From Zwartia vadi (GTDB taxonomy: Bacteria; Pseudomonadota; Gammaproteobacteria; Burkholderiales; Burkholderiaceae_B), in contig NZ_JAUHHE010000005.1 of the NCBI RefSeq assembly GCF_030410375.1, positions 151,847 to 215,846 of the forward strand: a stretch of 64,000 nt of DNA. The letters are read 5' to 3'. Of this stretch, positions 22,179 through 32,422 are shown in pieces. Position 1 is the stretch's first letter, and each line of letters starts with the position of its first letter. A program made the translations under genes and the position numbers. Below the pieces are notes generated by a model. It saw only the letters and a list, made by a program, of their open reading frames with translations, did not search any database and had not been told where the DNA came from.

Positions 22179-22892
22179 TTAACCGCCGGGGTTAACCGGT
22201 ACTGGCAGGGGTGTGAGTGAAGGATTTTGCCAAGGTGCAGGGACAATAGTGGGGGCCTGAACAGGCATGGCTTGTTCGATGTTTCCTTGCTGAGCAGGAG
22301 AGGCCGAGTTCAACTCATCCCAGCGTTGCTTGATATCCGGAGCGGTCAGGCGTCGCATCATGCGCGCGACCAGGCTTTTTTGCATGTCTCGATAGAGGGT
22401 GACGGCTTCGCCTTCTTTGGCCTGAACGACGCGCTCATCGAAAGGCATTGAACGCGCCGCCGATAGTGTGGTGTCCGGCAAAACGATCTGATTTTTTGCA
22501 TTGACCAGACGGAAGGTATAGACCAGAGTGAGTTCGAATTCCTCTGGTTTGCCTTGCGCATTCAAGGAAACAATCCGGGAGTTACGGACTTCGGAGACCT
22601 GCTCCAGACGGGCTTGCGGGACCGTGTTCGGATTGACGCGCGCCTTGTCACCAGGCGCGACAGGGATGCTGTCGCTCGGCTCAATGATCACAGTGTTGGG
22701 CGAGGCGGCTCTGATTGCCCGACGCACATCTGCACCAAACTGTGAGTTTTGGGGGATCGTAATCGCCAGCGAGTCAAAGGGCATTGGCGTGACGCCTTGC
22801 ATTTTGAAGCCACAGCCTGCCATTGACAAGCCGATCAACCCCAAAAGCAAGAAACGCCACATCACTAAGAAACGCGCTGAGGACTGAATCAT
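22179..22892 (-). CDS. lptE: LPS-assembly lipoprotein LptE
   Basis: A 237-residue outer-membrane lipoprotein. The signal peptide ends in the lipobox LSMAGC, and the mature protein begins CGFKMQG, the typical LptE start. LptE plugs the LptD barrel and helps deliver lipopolysaccharide to the cell surface. The C-terminal 50 residues are Pro/Gln-rich, longer than in enterobacteria. An alternative ATG ten codons in (22862) would give a shorter signal peptide. The leuS-lptE-holA order supports the call. Confidence 0.9.
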   Translation of the reverse strand: MIQSSARFLVMWRFLLLGLIGLSMAGCGFKMQGVTPMPFDSLAITIPQNSQFGADVRRAIRAASPNTVIIEPSDSIPVAPGDKARVNPNTVPQARLEQVSEVRNSRIVSLNAQGKPEEFELTLVYTFRLVNAKNQIVLPDTTLSAARSMPFDERVVQAKEGEAVTLYRDMQKSLVARMMRRLTAPDIKQRWDELNSASPAQQGNIEQAMPVQAPTIVPAPWQNPSLTPLPVPVNPGG

Positions 22893-22905
22893 CGAGTTTT
22901 TCCCG

Positions 22906-25566
22906 TTAGCCGACTACGTTGACAAGTTTGCCAGGTACTACGATGACCCGCTTGGGTGGGCGACCTTCGAGGTTACGCACCACAGCATCGTGCGCAACGG
23001 CGAGTTGTTCGATTTGCTCACGCGTTGCTTCACGCGCGACGCTTAGGTTGCCGCGTAGTTTTCCATTGACTTGCAGAACCAGTTCAACCTCATCAGTGAT
23101 GAGAGCTGACTCGTCCACAGCAGGCCAAGGCGCATCGAGCAAGTCACCATAAGGCTTCGCATAGCCAAGCTCCGCCCAAAGCTGCCAGGTGATGTGTGGC
23201 ACCACAGGGTAGAGTACTCTGAGCAGTATGCCAATTGTTTCAGCGGTGGCAGCCTGAGCAAAACTGGAGTCTCCTAGGTTGGCATCATCGATTGCGTTGA
23301 GCATTTTCATGCAAGCGGAGACGACTGTGTTGTACTGAATACGCTGGTAGTCGTAATCTGCTTGTTTGAGGAGAGCATGGATGTCGAAGCGCAGTTGTTT
23401 GACTTCTTTGGGCGCAGACGCCCAGTCAGAAACTGCAGCCTGCAAACCCGCCGCGATCAGTTCTTTCTTTTGAAAGCCTAAGGCCCAGAGTCGACGTAAA
23501 AAGCGGTTTGAGCCCTCTACACCCGAGTCGGACCATTCAAGCGTTTGCTCGGGCGGGCTTGTGAACATGACGAATAAACGGGCAGTGTCCGCGCCTTGGG
23601 TATCGATGAGTGACTGAGGGTCTACGCCGTTATTTTTAGACTTGGACATTGTGCCGACACCACCGTAGGTGATTTCGCGTCCGTCGCTTTTGAGTCGCGC
23701 ACCAATGATCGCGCCTTTTGCATCGTAAGTGTTTTCAACTTCTTCAGGCCAAAAATACTCAATGCCGCCTTTTTCATTTTTGGCCGAGTAAATGTGGTTG
23801 AGCACCATGCCTTGGCACAAGAGTTTGGTAAAGGGCTCGTCGAATTTGACCAGACCCAGGTCACGCATCACGCGGGTCCAGAAGCGCGCATACAACAAGT
23901 GCATGACTGCATGTTCGATCCCGCCGATGTATTGATCCATCGGCATCCAGTAGTCGTTGCGCGCGTCAACCATGGCCTGATCATTGCCAGGCGAGGTGTA
24001 ACGCATGAAATACCACGACGAATCCACAAACGTATCCATGGTGTCGGTTTCGCGTCGCGCATCCTTACCGCAACTCGGACATACGCACTTTAAAAATGCA
24101 GCATGTTTGGCCAGTGGGTTACCGCTACCGTCAGGGATGAGGTCTTCTGGCAGCACCACTGGCAGGTCTTTTTCGGGTACGGGTACGGCCCCGCAATCGT
24201 CGCAGTGGATGATGGGGATCGGTGTCCCCCAGTATCGCTGGCGGGAGATGCCCCAGTCACGCAGACGCCAAGTTGTTTGACGTTGACCTAACCCGCGCGC
24301 CTCAAGCTCGCCGGCAATGGCGTCAATCGCTTGCGAAAATTTTAAGCCATCGTACTTGCCTGAGTGGATCAGGTGGCCAGATTGTTTGTCTGCGTAGGAT
24401 TCTTGCCAAACCTTGTCGTCAAAGGGTTTGTCACCGACTTGAACAACTTGTTTGATCGGAATGCCATACTTATTAGCAAAAGCGAAGTCGCGCTCATCGT
24501 GAGCCGGGACGCCCATGACCGCGCCATCTCCGTAACTCATGAGCACGTAATTGCCCACCCAGACAGGAATGGCTTGATCAGTCAGTGGGTGACGAACAAA
24601 TAGTCCAGTCTCTAAACCCTCTTTTTCGCGCGTCGCCATTTCGGCTTCAGTGGTGCCGCCTTGTTTGCATCGCTCAATAAAGGCTGCGAGGGCAGGATTA
24701 TTCAGTGCTGCATGCTGGGCGATAGGATGCTCGGGGGCGACAGCACAAAAAGTCACGCCCATCACCGTATCCGCACGCGTGGTGAACACATACATCAAGC
24801 CGTCCTGAATCAGCTGACCAGAAGCATCTTTGATGTCGTGGGGGAAAGCGAAACGAACACCCTCGCTCTTGCCGATCCAGTTTTCCTGCATGGCGCGCAC
24901 ACGGTCGGGCCAGCCAGATAAACCCTGTTGGACTTGTTCGAGCAGTTCACTGGCATAGTCAGTGATGCGCAGGTAGTAGCCAGGGATTTCACGCTTTTCA
25001 ACGAGTGCGCCTGAGCGCCAGCCGCGTCCGTCGACCACTTGTTCATTGGCAAGTACTGTATTGTCAACCGGATCCCAATTTACAACCTGTGTCTTGCGGT
25101 AGGCGATGCCCTTGTCGAGCATCTTGAGAAAGAGCCATTGGTTCCATTTGTAATAGGATGGATCGCAGGCGCACATTTCGCGCGACCAGTCGATCGCCAA
25201 ACCCATCGCCTTCATTTGTTTTTTCATATAGGCGATGTTGTCATAGGTCCACTTGGCTGGCGGTACCTTGGACTTGATCGCTGCATTTTCAGCGGGCATG
25301 CCGAAGGCATCCCAGCCCATTGGCATCAGCACGTTATAGCCGCGCATGCGGAGCTGCCGCGCCATCATGTCATTGATGGTGTAGTTGCGGACATGGCCCA
25401 TGTGTAATTTGCCACTTGGGTAGGGCAACATTGAACATGCATAAAACTTTGGTTTGGGTTGTCCCTGCGCGTTAAGCGCGCCTTCGGTGACGCGATAAGC
25501 ATCTCGGGCATCCCAGTTAGCGTGGGCAAGATTTTCAACAACAGTGGGTAAGTAGCGTTCCTGCAT
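22906..25566 (-). CDS. leuS: Leucyl-tRNA synthetase
   Basis: An 886-residue class I aminoacyl-tRNA synthetase. The HIGH motif appears as HMGH in [14 protein letters not shown], and the KMSKS loop as MSKSKNNG. Between them lie the editing domain (with a [11 protein letters not shown] segment) and a zinc-binding CVCPSCG stretch. ATG at 25566 is preferred; extending to the TTG at 25578 would add only four residues. First gene of the reverse leuS-lptE-holA-proA-hemJ block. Confidence 0.97.
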   Translation of the reverse strand: MQERYLPTVVENLAHANWDARDAYRVTEGALNAQGQPKPKFYACSMLPYPSGKLHMGHVRNYTINDMMARQLRMRGYNVLMPMGWDAFGMPAENAAIKSKVPPAKWTYDNIAYMKKQMKAMGLAIDWSREMCACDPSYYKWNQWLFLKMLDKGIAYRKTQVVNWDPVDNTVLANEQVVDGRGWRSGALVEKREIPGYYLRITDYASELLEQVQQGLSGWPDRVRAMQENWIGKSEGVRFAFPHDIKDASGQLIQDGLMYVFTTRADTVMGVTFCAVAPEHPIAQHAALNNPALAAFIERCKQGGTTEAEMATREKEGLETGLFVRHPLTDQAIPVWVGNYVLMSYGDGAVMGVPAHDERDFAFANKYGIPIKQVVQVGDKPFDDKVWQESYADKQSGHLIHSGKYDGLKFSQAIDAIAGELEARGLGQRQTTWRLRDWGISRQRYWGTPIPIIHCDDCGAVPVPEKDLPVVLPEDLIPDGSGNPLAKHAAFLKCVCPSCGKDARRETDTMDTFVDSSWYFMRYTSPGNDQAMVDARNDYWMPMDQYIGGIEHAVMHLLYARFWTRVMRDLGLVKFDEPFTKLLCQGMVLNHIYSAKNEKGGIEYFWPEEVENTYDAKGAIIGARLKSDGREITYGGVGTMSKSKNNGVDPQSLIDTQGADTARLFVMFTSPPEQTLEWSDSGVEGSNRFLRRLWALGFQKKELIAAGLQAAVSDWASAPKEVKQLRFDIHALLKQADYDYQRIQYNTVVSACMKMLNAIDDANLGDSSFAQAATAETIGILLRVLYPVVPHITWQLWAELGYAKPYGDLLDAPWPAVDESALITDEVELVLQVNGKLRGNLSVAREATREQIEQLAVAHDAVVRNLEGRPPKRVIVVPGKLVNVVG

Positions 25567-25659
25567 TGCGACAGCCAAAAAAGGTGGGGGCGCTGAGGCG
25601 CCGAATCAGTCTGACATTATAGGTCGTACTGAGGGCGAAGCGTTGCAAGGTAGACGTTC

Positions 25660-25689
25660 AAAAACAAACAGCCTCGCTAGGCGAGGCTG
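25660..25689 (-). terminator. Intrinsic terminator downstream of rpmG
   Basis: CAGCCTCGC at 25669-25677 pairs perfectly with GCGAGGCTG at 25681-25689 around a three-base loop. On the reverse strand the hairpin is followed directly by TTTGTTTTT, so it fits a Rho-independent terminator for the rpmB-rpmG transcript. It stands between rpmG and leuS. Confidence 0.85.
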
Positions 25690-25734
25690 TCTATGATGAT
25701 GTCCTGTGAGTGACTCACAGATTTTGAACAAACT

Positions 25735-25902
25735 TTACTTGAGTTTTGTTTCTTTGTAGTCAACGTGCTTGCGAGCAACTGGATCAAATTTCTTGATCAG
25801 CATTTTCTCGGGCATGTTGCGCTTGTTCTTTGTCGTTGTATAGAAATGACCCGTTCCAGCGCTGGACTCGAGCTTAATCTTTTCGCGTGTACCTTTTGCC
25901 AT
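25735..25902 (-). CDS. rpmG: 50S ribosomal protein L33
   Basis: A 55-residue basic protein beginning [20 protein letters not shown] and ending in [11 protein letters not shown], a full L33. It lacks the paired zinc cysteines, so it is the zinc-independent form common in this group. An AGGAGCC-type ribosome site (reverse of GGGCTCCT) lies just upstream. It follows rpmB by 29 bases, the standard rpmB-rpmG pair, and ends before a strong terminator. Confidence 0.97.
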   Translation of the reverse strand: MAKGTREKIKLESSAGTGHFYTTTKNKRNMPEKMLIKKFDPVARKHVDYKETKLK

Positions 25903-25931
25903 GTTGGGCTCCTATGGGCGAGTGTGTCGAG

Positions 25932-26168
25932 TTAGGCGACTTCGCCGCGTGCGCGGAGGTCAGCCAGAACGGCATCAATGCCATTTTTGTCGATCGTACG
26001 CAGGGCGTTAGTGGACACGCGCAGGCGCACCCAACGGTTTTCGCTTTCAACCCAAAAACGACGTGACTGCAGGTTAGGCAGAAAACGACGCTTGGTTTTG
26101 TTGTTAGCGTGAGAAACGTTATTGCCCACCATGGGCTTTTTTCCAGTCACTTGGCATACACGTGCCAT
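25932..26168 (-). CDS. rpmB: 50S ribosomal protein L28
   Basis: A 78-residue ribosomal protein with the family start [27 protein letters not shown] and the [13 protein letters not shown] segment. Length and sequence are standard. First gene of the rpmB-rpmG unit, with a likely promoter 10 to 40 bases upstream. Confidence 0.98.
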   Translation of the reverse strand: MARVCQVTGKKPMVGNNVSHANNKTKRRFLPNLQSRRFWVESENRWVRLRVSTNALRTIDKNGIDAVLADLRARGEVA

Positions 26169-26178
26169 GGCTACACCT

Positions 26179-26206
26179 ATTATGTTTGTTCAGATTTTCA
26201 CATCAA
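26179..26206 (-). promoter_or_regulatory. Probable rpmB-rpmG promoter
   Basis: On the reverse strand TTGATG (26206-26201) and CATAAT (26184-26179) are separated by 16 bases, a good sigma-70 arrangement. The -10 lies only about ten bases from the rpmB ATG, so the leader would be very short unless TAATAG, two bases further on, is not the real -10 either. Candidate only. Confidence 0.4.
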
Positions 26207-26239
26207 GTCTGACATTCTAATACGAAATCAAGCATTTAA

Positions 26240-27496
26240 TCAAACGCCGGGGCTGGCGCGCCTAGCCATTGCCCCTGCGAGACAAGACATGGAGGCACAA
26301 CCAGCCATGACAAATGCCAGGGGGAGGGGGCCGGGGATTTGCAGCAGGCTAATCAGTAGGCCTGCCAGGGCGCCACAAGAAATAGACAAGGTTCCCATCA
26401 AGGCAGAGGCCGAGCCAAGCTGACGGCCTTGGTCCGAAAGCGCCAGGGCGGCGGTATTGGGGCCCACAAAGCCATAGCAAAACATGAAAACCATCAAACT
26501 ACCCATGATCGAGGCCAGCGTGGCCAGGCTAGTGACTGCCGCCAGGAGAGAGAACAGTCCGGCCACCATCATGCCTCCAAGCGCCCAGGGGAGGATTGCG
26601 TTCGGACTGTGCTTTTTTAAGAGTCTGGCGCTGACTTGGGAGCCGGCGATCAGGCACATAGCGTTCAAACCGAATAAGAGGCCGTATGTTTGCGGGCTGA
26701 CGCCATAATGTTGAATAAAGAGCCTGGGGGAGCCAACGATGTATCCAAACAAGGTTGCCGAGGCCAGCCCTCCCGACAGAGCAAAAGCCATGAACCTTCT
26801 GTGTAGGATCAGCCCCTCGTAAGTCCTGAAAATATTTCCCCAGCTCAGGGGGGTGCGATTTTCCGGAGGCAGGCTCTCGATCATGACTTTGGACAAGGTC
26901 CAAAGCAATGCGATCCCGCAGAGGGTGATTGTGACAAAAATACCGCGCCAGCCCACCCATGCCAGAACCTGAGCGCCCAAAACAGGTGCGAGGATGGGGG
27001 CGATGCCCATGATGAGCATCAGCATCGATAAGGCACGCGCAGCCTCTTGTGTGTTGTAGTGGTCTCGCACGACCGCACGCGGGATCACCATGCCCGCGGC
27101 ACCGCCCAGCGCCTGAAAAATGCGGCTGATAGTCAGAAACTCAACAGTTGGAGCAAGCGCGCAGCCGGCGGAGGCCAGAATATAGATGACGAGCGCACCA
27201 TATAAAGGGGGCTTGCGTCCAAAACGATCTGCCAGAGGACCATAAATCAGTTGGGCGCCCGCCATCCCGAGCAAATAGGCGGCGAGTGTGCGTTCCACCT
27301 CGCTGCTTTGAGCGCCGAGCCCGCTGGCAATATCAGGAAAGGCTGGCAAGTACATGTCAATCGATAGCGGACCGATTGCAGTCAAGGCACCCATCAAAAT
27401 GAGCCAGCCGGGCAATCCCATGGCGGCGAGTCTGGAGCGCATGTTGTGTGAATGCCTTTGAAAAAACTTTTGGAGCCGATGGACTGACTTTATCAT
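26240..27496 (-). CDS. MFS drug-resistance transporter, Bcr/CflA family
   Basis: A 418-residue inner-membrane protein with about 12 helices. The first-helix signature LTAIGPLSIDMYLPAFPDIA and the loop motif GPLADRFGRKPPLYGA are diagnostic for Bcr/CflA exporters, which expel bicyclomycin, sulfonamides or cysteine in exchange for protons. AGGA precedes the ATG at 27496. Later ATGs at 27442 and 27421 would remove a basic N-terminal tail. Substrate not predictable. Confidence 0.88.
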   Translation of the reverse strand: MIKSVHRLQKFFQRHSHNMRSRLAAMGLPGWLILMGALTAIGPLSIDMYLPAFPDIASGLGAQSSEVERTLAAYLLGMAGAQLIYGPLADRFGRKPPLYGALVIYILASAGCALAPTVEFLTISRIFQALGGAAGMVIPRAVVRDHYNTQEAARALSMLMLIMGIAPILAPVLGAQVLAWVGWRGIFVTITLCGIALLWTLSKVMIESLPPENRTPLSWGNIFRTYEGLILHRRFMAFALSGGLASATLFGYIVGSPRLFIQHYGVSPQTYGLLFGLNAMCLIAGSQVSARLLKKHSPNAILPWALGGMMVAGLFSLLAAVTSLATLASIMGSLMVFMFCYGFVGPNTAALALSDQGRQLGSASALMGTLSISCGALAGLLISLLQIPGPLPLAFVMAGCASMSCLAGAMARRASPGV

Positions 27497-27521
27497 GCCG
27501 TCCTATTGCGTGTGGATGCGG

Positions 27522-27551
27522 TTGACACTGCGAGCGTGGCGCGCGTTACAA
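27522..27551 (+). promoter_or_regulatory. Possible promoter for the methyltransferase gene
   Basis: A perfect TTGACA at 27522-27527 is followed 18 bases later by TTACAA at 27546-27551, a weak -10. It lies about 90 bases before the GTG start at 27640, in the divergent gap with the Bcr/CflA exporter gene. Confidence 0.35.
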
Positions 27552-27639
27552 CAGTTAAATATTAAGTAAAACAGAGTATTTTCTACTCAGGAAAAATCAG
27601 ATACATTGAAAAAGTCCAATTGACTCATGAGGCCAAAAC

Positions 27640-28899
27640 GTGAATCCTTTGATCGCATCGATTGAAAAAAAGTTGGAAAGTTTGCCGATTGGCTTGGGGC
27701 TTGTTTTGCCTGATGGCACCCGGCTTGGCCCAAGTGATGCGCCGGTGACTCTTGTTGCCAAGCAGAACAAGGCTCTTGCACATTTGGCTTCTGGCCAGGT
27801 CGGTTTGATTGGACAAGATTACGTGGAAGGTGTGTGCGATGTGCGTGGATCGATGCGAGACATCATGGCGGCAGCAGCTTCGATTTTGCCCGGCTCACCA
27901 CTTGAGGCTGCACGGATGGGCTGGCTCACAGGGGTTATTTCAAGGGTGATGTCCGTTTGGCGGCATTCCATTGAACGGGATGCCCGTCATATTGAGTTTC
28001 ATTATGACCTGTCGGATGACTTTTATGGTTTGTGGCTCGATCCGCGACGGGTTTATTCGTGTGCTTATTATGAAACGCCATCGATGAGTTTGGCCCAAGC
28101 GCAAGAGGCCAAGCTTGACTTGATCTGCCGCAAGCTCCGACTCTCGTCTGGCGAGCGTTTTCTCGATGTGGGTGCTGGCTGGGGTGGACTGTTGCTTTGG
28201 GCGGCTGAGCACTATGGCGTGGATGCGACGGGCATTACCCTGTCTCGTAATCAGCATGCGCATGTTTCGCGCTTGATTGAAGAAAAAGGCTTGGGGGCGC
28301 GCGTGCGCGTCAAATTGTTGGACTATCGCAAGCTGGATCAATCACAGCCCTTTGACAAGATCGCATCAGTTGGGATGTTTGAGCACGTAGGTCGCGCGCA
28401 GCTCAAAACTTACTTTGAGCGGCTGAGTCAGCTTTTGCGCCCAGGCGGGTTGATTTTGAACCACGGCATCACTGCCGGTGGATTGCATAATGATCAGCTC
28501 GGTAACGGCATGGGTGATTTCATTGAAAAATATATTTTCCCAGGCGGTGAGCTGGTGCACATTGGCGATGTGATCAGCGAGCTCAGCGCGGGCGGACTCG
28601 AAGCGCTTGATATAGAAAATCTCAGACCACACTATGCGCGGACACTTTGGGCCTGGAGCGATGCGCTTGAGGCCAGGCTTGATGAAGCGGCGAAGGTCTT
28701 AACTGGTGAACAAGGTGCACGCGCGCTCAGGGCTTATCGTATGTATCTTGCAGGATGTGCCAAGGGTTTTGAAAGCGGTTGGGTGGCGCTGCATCAAGTT
28801 CTGGCCCAGCATTCTCCTACCGGTCGAACAGACGAGTTAGACGAGCCCGCCGATCAAGCCTATCCCTGGCGGCGCGATTATATTTACGCAAAGCGCTGA
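27640..28899 (+). CDS. Cyclopropane-fatty-acyl-phospholipid synthase family methyltransferase
   Basis: A 419-residue SAM-dependent enzyme that likely methylenates unsaturated phospholipid acyl chains. The SAM-binding motif LDVGAGWGGLLLWAAEHYG and GITLSRNQ are followed by the family FEHVGRAQLKTYF segment and LNHGIT. The start is GTG at 27640, with GAGG seven bases upstream. The N-terminal domain (about 120 residues) is the lipid-binding part. It may instead belong to the related fatty-acid methyltransferase group; the exact product is uncertain. Confidence 0.88.
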   Translation: MNPLIASIEKKLESLPIGLGLVLPDGTRLGPSDAPVTLVAKQNKALAHLASGQVGLIGQDYVEGVCDVRGSMRDIMAAAASILPGSPLEAARMGWLTGVISRVMSVWRHSIERDARHIEFHYDLSDDFYGLWLDPRRVYSCAYYETPSMSLAQAQEAKLDLICRKLRLSSGERFLDVGAGWGGLLLWAAEHYGVDATGITLSRNQHAHVSRLIEEKGLGARVRVKLLDYRKLDQSQPFDKIASVGMFEHVGRAQLKTYFERLSQLLRPGGLILNHGITAGGLHNDQLGNGMGDFIEKYIFPGGELVHIGDVISELSAGGLEALDIENLRPHYARTLWAWSDALEARLDEAAKVLTGEQGARALRAYRMYLAGCAKGFESGWVALHQVLAQHSPTGRTDELDEPADQAYPWRRDYIYAKR

Positions 28900-28902
28900 G
28901 AC

Positions 28903-29919
28903 TTAAGCCGCCATTGCGGACGATACTTCGATCCCTTTGACTGCCTGCGCTGCGATCTCAAAAGAGCGTAGACGTGCTTGATGGTCAAAAATTTGACCCG
29001 TGATCATCAGCTCGTTCGCGCCTGTTTGATGGACGAGACGTTCAAGTCCTTTTCGGACTGTTTCTGGGCTGCCGACCACCGAACAGGCGAGTTGCTCATT
29101 GACTGAGATTTTTTCGTGGGGCGTCCAAAAAGTTTCAATATCATCGATCGGGGGGGGTAATTGTCCGCGGGTATTTCGGCGCATGCGTGTAGCGTGTTGC
29201 TGGTGGGTGGTAAAGAGGTATTTAGCCTCCTCGTCAGTTTCTGCGGCAATCACGTTGACCCCAACCATGGCGTGTGGTTTGGCTTGTTGAGCAGAGGGCT
29301 TAAATAATCCTTTGTAGGCACGCATCGCATCGAGCAAATAGTCTGGCGCAAAATGCGAAGCAAAGGCATAAGGCAGACCAAAATGAGCAGCGAGTTGGGC
29401 GCCGTAGAGACTGGAACCTAAAATCCAGATGGGTACGTGAAGTCCCGCCCCGGGAATGGCTTTGACGGCTTGGCCAGGTTGTAAGTCGTCGAAGTAGTGT
29501 TGCAGCTCTTGAACATCCTGAGGAAATTGATCCGAATTGCCCAAGAGGTCTCTTCGTAACGCGCGTGCGGTCATCTGGTCAGTGCCAGGCGCTCGGCCCA
29601 GTCCGAGATCAATCCGGCCAGGAAATAACGAGGCCAGCGTGCCAAATTGCTCTGCGATCACCAGGGGTGCGTGATTGGGTAGCATGATCCCTCCAGAGCC
29701 AACGCGGATATGGTTGGTGCCACCCGCCACGTAGGCGATGACCACAGCGGTCGCGGAACTGGCGTTGCCTGTCATATTGTGGTGTTCAGCGAGCCAATAG
29801 CGCGTGTAGCCCCATTTTTCAGCATGCTGGGCCAAATCGCGAGAGTTGTGCAGGGCGTCAGCCGCTGTAAACCCTTGTGGAATGGGGGACAGGTCGAGAA
29901 TCGAATAGGGGATGCTCAT
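28903..29919 (-). CDS. LLM-class flavin-dependent oxidoreductase (luciferase-like)
   Basis: A 338-residue TIM-barrel protein of the bacterial luciferase-like superfamily, MsnO8/YhbW subgroup. Typical segments are the start [33 protein letters not shown] and [13 protein letters not shown]. Such enzymes use reduced FMN supplied by a partner. No reductase gene is adjacent, and the substrate is unknown. It ends three bases after the methyltransferase stop, convergently. Confidence 0.87.
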   Translation of the reverse strand: MSIPYSILDLSPIPQGFTAADALHNSRDLAQHAEKWGYTRYWLAEHHNMTGNASSATAVVIAYVAGGTNHIRVGSGGIMLPNHAPLVIAEQFGTLASLFPGRIDLGLGRAPGTDQMTARALRRDLLGNSDQFPQDVQELQHYFDDLQPGQAVKAIPGAGLHVPIWILGSSLYGAQLAAHFGLPYAFASHFAPDYLLDAMRAYKGLFKPSAQQAKPHAMVGVNVIAAETDEEAKYLFTTHQQHATRMRRNTRGQLPPPIDDIETFWTPHEKISVNEQLACSVVGSPETVRKGLERLVHQTGANELMITGQIFDHQARLRSFEIAAQAVKGIEVSSAMAA

Positions 29920-30030
29920 AGGTGTCTCGTGAGTGTCTAAGCAGGTTATGCTAATGCAGATAGTCCTGATATTACTTTTTTATACGCAGGATGCAATGCC
30001 ATTTTTCTTTCAATGTCTAAGGAGCGCGCG

Positions 30031-31212
30031 ATGCGTGAAGTATTTATAACTGGAGCTGCCAGAACCGCCGTGGGTGATTTTGGAGGAGGTCTCAAAGATG
30101 TCGCGCCGATTGACTTGGGTACGACAGTTGTCAAAGCCGTGATCGAGCGCTCTGGCGTGGATGGTAAACAAGTCGGACATCTTGCATTTGGACATGTTGT
30201 TCACACAGAAGCTCGGGACATGTATTTGTCGCGTGTGGTTGCCTTGAATGCAGGGCTGCCTCAGACATGCGCCGCCTTTAACGTCAATCGCTTGTGCGGT
30301 TCGGGGTTGCAGGCGATCGTCTCAAGCGCCCAGTCGATTTTGCTGGGTGATACCGAGATGGCGATCGGTGGTGGCGCGGAGTCGATGAGCCGCGGCGGTT
30401 ACCTTTCTCAGACGCAGCGCTTTGGCGCGCGAATGGGTGATTCGACCGTTATCGATATGATGGTGGGGGCGCTGACGGATCCATTTGATCGCACGCACAT
30501 GGGTATCACTGCAGAAGCGGTGGCCAAGCAGTTTGGTATTTCCCGCGCAGATCAGGATGCGCTGGCTGTCGAGTCCCATCGCCGTGCAGCCCAGGCTCAG
30601 GACGAAGGACGCTTTAATGAGCAGATCGTGCCGGTTGTCATCAAAACACGCAAAGGCGAGGTTGAGTTCAAAGTGGATGAGCACCCGCGCCGTGATGTGT
30701 CACTCGAAGGCCTCTCTTCCCTGCGTGCTGTCTTTGTTAAAGAAAACGGGACTGTCACGGCTGGTAATGCGTCCGGTATTAACGACGGTGCCGCGGCGGT
30801 ACTCATGATGAGCGGCGAAGCCGTCAAGTCCAGCGGTGCTAAGCCACTGGCACGTCTGGTGGCCTACGCACACGCGGGTGTTGACCCCAAGATCATGGGT
30901 ATCGGTCCTGTCCCCGCTACGCAGGCAGTGATGAAGCGTGCAGGTCTGACGATCGATCAAATGGACGTAATCGAGGCCAATGAAGCATTCGCCGCGCAAG
31001 CTTGTGCGGTTGCCAAAGAGCTCAAGCTGGATTCAAAAAAGCTCAACCCCAATGGCAGCGGTATCTCGCTGGGTCATCCCATTGGCGCGACTGGTGCCAT
31101 CGTGACGACCAAAGCTATTTACGAATTGCATCGTACGGGTGGAAGATACGCTCTGGTGACGATGTGTATTGGTGGCGGTCAGGGGATTGCGGCGATTTTC
31201 GAAAGAGTTTGA
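30031..31212 (+). CDS. Acetyl-CoA acetyltransferase (thiolase)
   Basis: A 393-residue thiolase. The acyl-accepting Cys89 lies in NRLCGSGLQAI, the His-containing GHPIGATGA and the second catalytic Cys in TMCIGGGQG are present, and NEAFAAQ is intact. It would condense or cleave acetyl-CoA/acetoacetyl-CoA. ATG at 30031 is chosen because AAGGAG lies six bases upstream; an earlier ATG at 30013 would place that site inside the gene. Together with the CoA-transferase at 1.7 kb it could serve acetoacetate use, though the two are far apart. Confidence 0.93.
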   Translation: MREVFITGAARTAVGDFGGGLKDVAPIDLGTTVVKAVIERSGVDGKQVGHLAFGHVVHTEARDMYLSRVVALNAGLPQTCAAFNVNRLCGSGLQAIVSSAQSILLGDTEMAIGGGAESMSRGGYLSQTQRFGARMGDSTVIDMMVGALTDPFDRTHMGITAEAVAKQFGISRADQDALAVESHRRAAQAQDEGRFNEQIVPVVIKTRKGEVEFKVDEHPRRDVSLEGLSSLRAVFVKENGTVTAGNASGINDGAAAVLMMSGEAVKSSGAKPLARLVAYAHAGVDPKIMGIGPVPATQAVMKRAGLTIDQMDVIEANEAFAAQACAVAKELKLDSKKLNPNGSGISLGHPIGATGAIVTTKAIYELHRTGGRYALVTMCIGGGQGIAAIFERV

Positions 31213-31216
31213 TTGC

Positions 31217-31894
31217 TCACATGTGCCCCAACTCGGCGATGGAGATCACTTGATGCCCGGCCACCACAAGGTGGTCAAGTAGTTCAATATCGACGACGGC
31301 GAGCGATTGTCTGAGTCTTTGGGTGAGCAGGATGTCGGCTCTGCTGGGTTTTGCTACACCTGAAGGGTGGTTGTGCGCGAGGATGACCGCTGCGGCATGT
31401 TGCGCGAGGCCTGCCTTGACGAGCTCGCGTGGATAAATCGTTGCCTCAGTGAGTGTGCCTTGCGATATTTCCTTGGTGCTAATCAAGCGGTGCTGGTTAT
31501 CTAGAAATAGAGCCACGCATCGCTCGATTGAGGCATGACCCAACAGATTTGCGCAGTAGGCTTTGACTTGAGTGGGGTGTTGGAGTGAGCATTCCCGTTT
31601 GAGCTCCTCTTCCATCGCACGGCGGGCCAGCGTTTGAATTGCGTTAAGTTGGCAAATGCGGGCATTACCTAATCCCACAACAGTTCTAAGGTTTTCACTA
31701 TCAGCGCTGAGGAGCGGACGCAGTCCGCCAAACCGTACAAGTAGCTGTTCCGCGAGTTTCAGGGCATTTAACCCGCGTGTGCCCGTGCCTAAAATCAATG
31801 CCAGCAGCTCAGCATTCGTCAAACTATTGGCACCATGTTGCAGCAATCTTTCGCGGGGTCGTTGATCGGGGGAGAGGTGTTCGCGCAGTGTCAT
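31217..31894 (-). CDS. radC: RadC/YeeS-family JAB-domain protein
   Basis: About 225 residues. Two helix-hairpin-helix-like segments at the N-terminus (LLQHGANSLTNAELLALILG and VVGLGNARICQLNAI) precede a JAB/MPN domain with the metal motif HNHPSG. Despite the name, members are not established DNA repair proteins. ATG at 31894 is used; a TTG at 31924 would add ten residues. It converges on the thiolase gene with a four-base gap. Confidence 0.88.
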   Translation of the reverse strand: MTLREHLSPDQRPRERLLQHGANSLTNAELLALILGTGTRGLNALKLAEQLLVRFGGLRPLLSADSENLRTVVGLGNARICQLNAIQTLARRAMEEELKRECSLQHPTQVKAYCANLLGHASIERCVALFLDNQHRLISTKEISQGTLTEATIYPRELVKAGLAQHAAAVILAHNHPSGVAKPSRADILLTQRLRQSLAVVDIELLDHLVVAGHQVISIAELGHM

Positions 31895-31945
31895 CGGGAA
31901 GGTTCTAAAATAGGTGTTTAACAAAGCCCTCTACGGTGACAGATT

Positions 31946-32422
31946 TTGACTGATCAGGCCCCCAATACTCCTCCAGTTGTCCGTGCGGACTCATACCTTA
32001 CTCTCCATTATCGGATCGTGATCGAGGACGGTCCCGCTGCGGGTTCAACCTTTATCGATACCTTTGATGGACGGCCCGCGACACTACAGCTGGGCAGTGG
32101 CCAGTGGTCTCCAAGCATGGAGGTCCCTTTGCTGGGTCATCCCGAGGGCGACTGTTTCAGCTATACGCTGGAGCCTGCTCAAGCCTACGGTGATCGAAAT
32201 CCTGATTTGATTCAACGGGTGTCCCGTGCCATGTTGCTTCAACATGCCGGGGAAGACGCGACGTTTGAGCCGGGAGATATGGTGGAGTTCACTGCACCGA
32301 ACGGTGGGCGCTACTCAGGAGTGCTCAAAGAGTACGGTGAGGACTCGGCCTTGTTTGACTTCAACCATCCACTTGCCGGCTTGACCTTGCGGGTGGATGT
32401 CGATTTGCTTGGAGTGCTGTGA
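31946..32422 (+). CDS. fkpB: FKBP-type peptidyl-prolyl isomerase, FkpB/SlpA-like
   Basis: A 158-residue protein with an FKBP fold interrupted by an insert-in-flap region, as in SlyD and Fkp[11 protein letters not shown] at the start and [15 protein letters not shown], then [10 protein letters not shown]. It lacks the His-rich tail of SlyD, so FkpB fits better, as does its position directly before ispH. The start is TTG at 31946 with a poor ribosome site; no ATG is available before the conserved fold begins. Its TGA overlaps the ispH ATG by one base. Confidence 0.85.
   Translation: MTDQAPNTPPVVRADSYLTLHYRIVIEDGPAAGSTFIDTFDGRPATLQLGSGQWSPSMEVPLLGHPEGDCFSYTLEPAQAYGDRNPDLIQRVSRAMLLQHAGEDATFEPGDMVEFTAPNGGRYSGVLKEYGEDSALFDFNHPLAGLTLRVDVDLLGVL

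Noticed and set aside
25903..25931. Separate promoter for rpmG
   Set aside because: The gap from rpmB is only 29 bases and has no promoter-like boxes; the two ribosomal genes are best read as one transcript.
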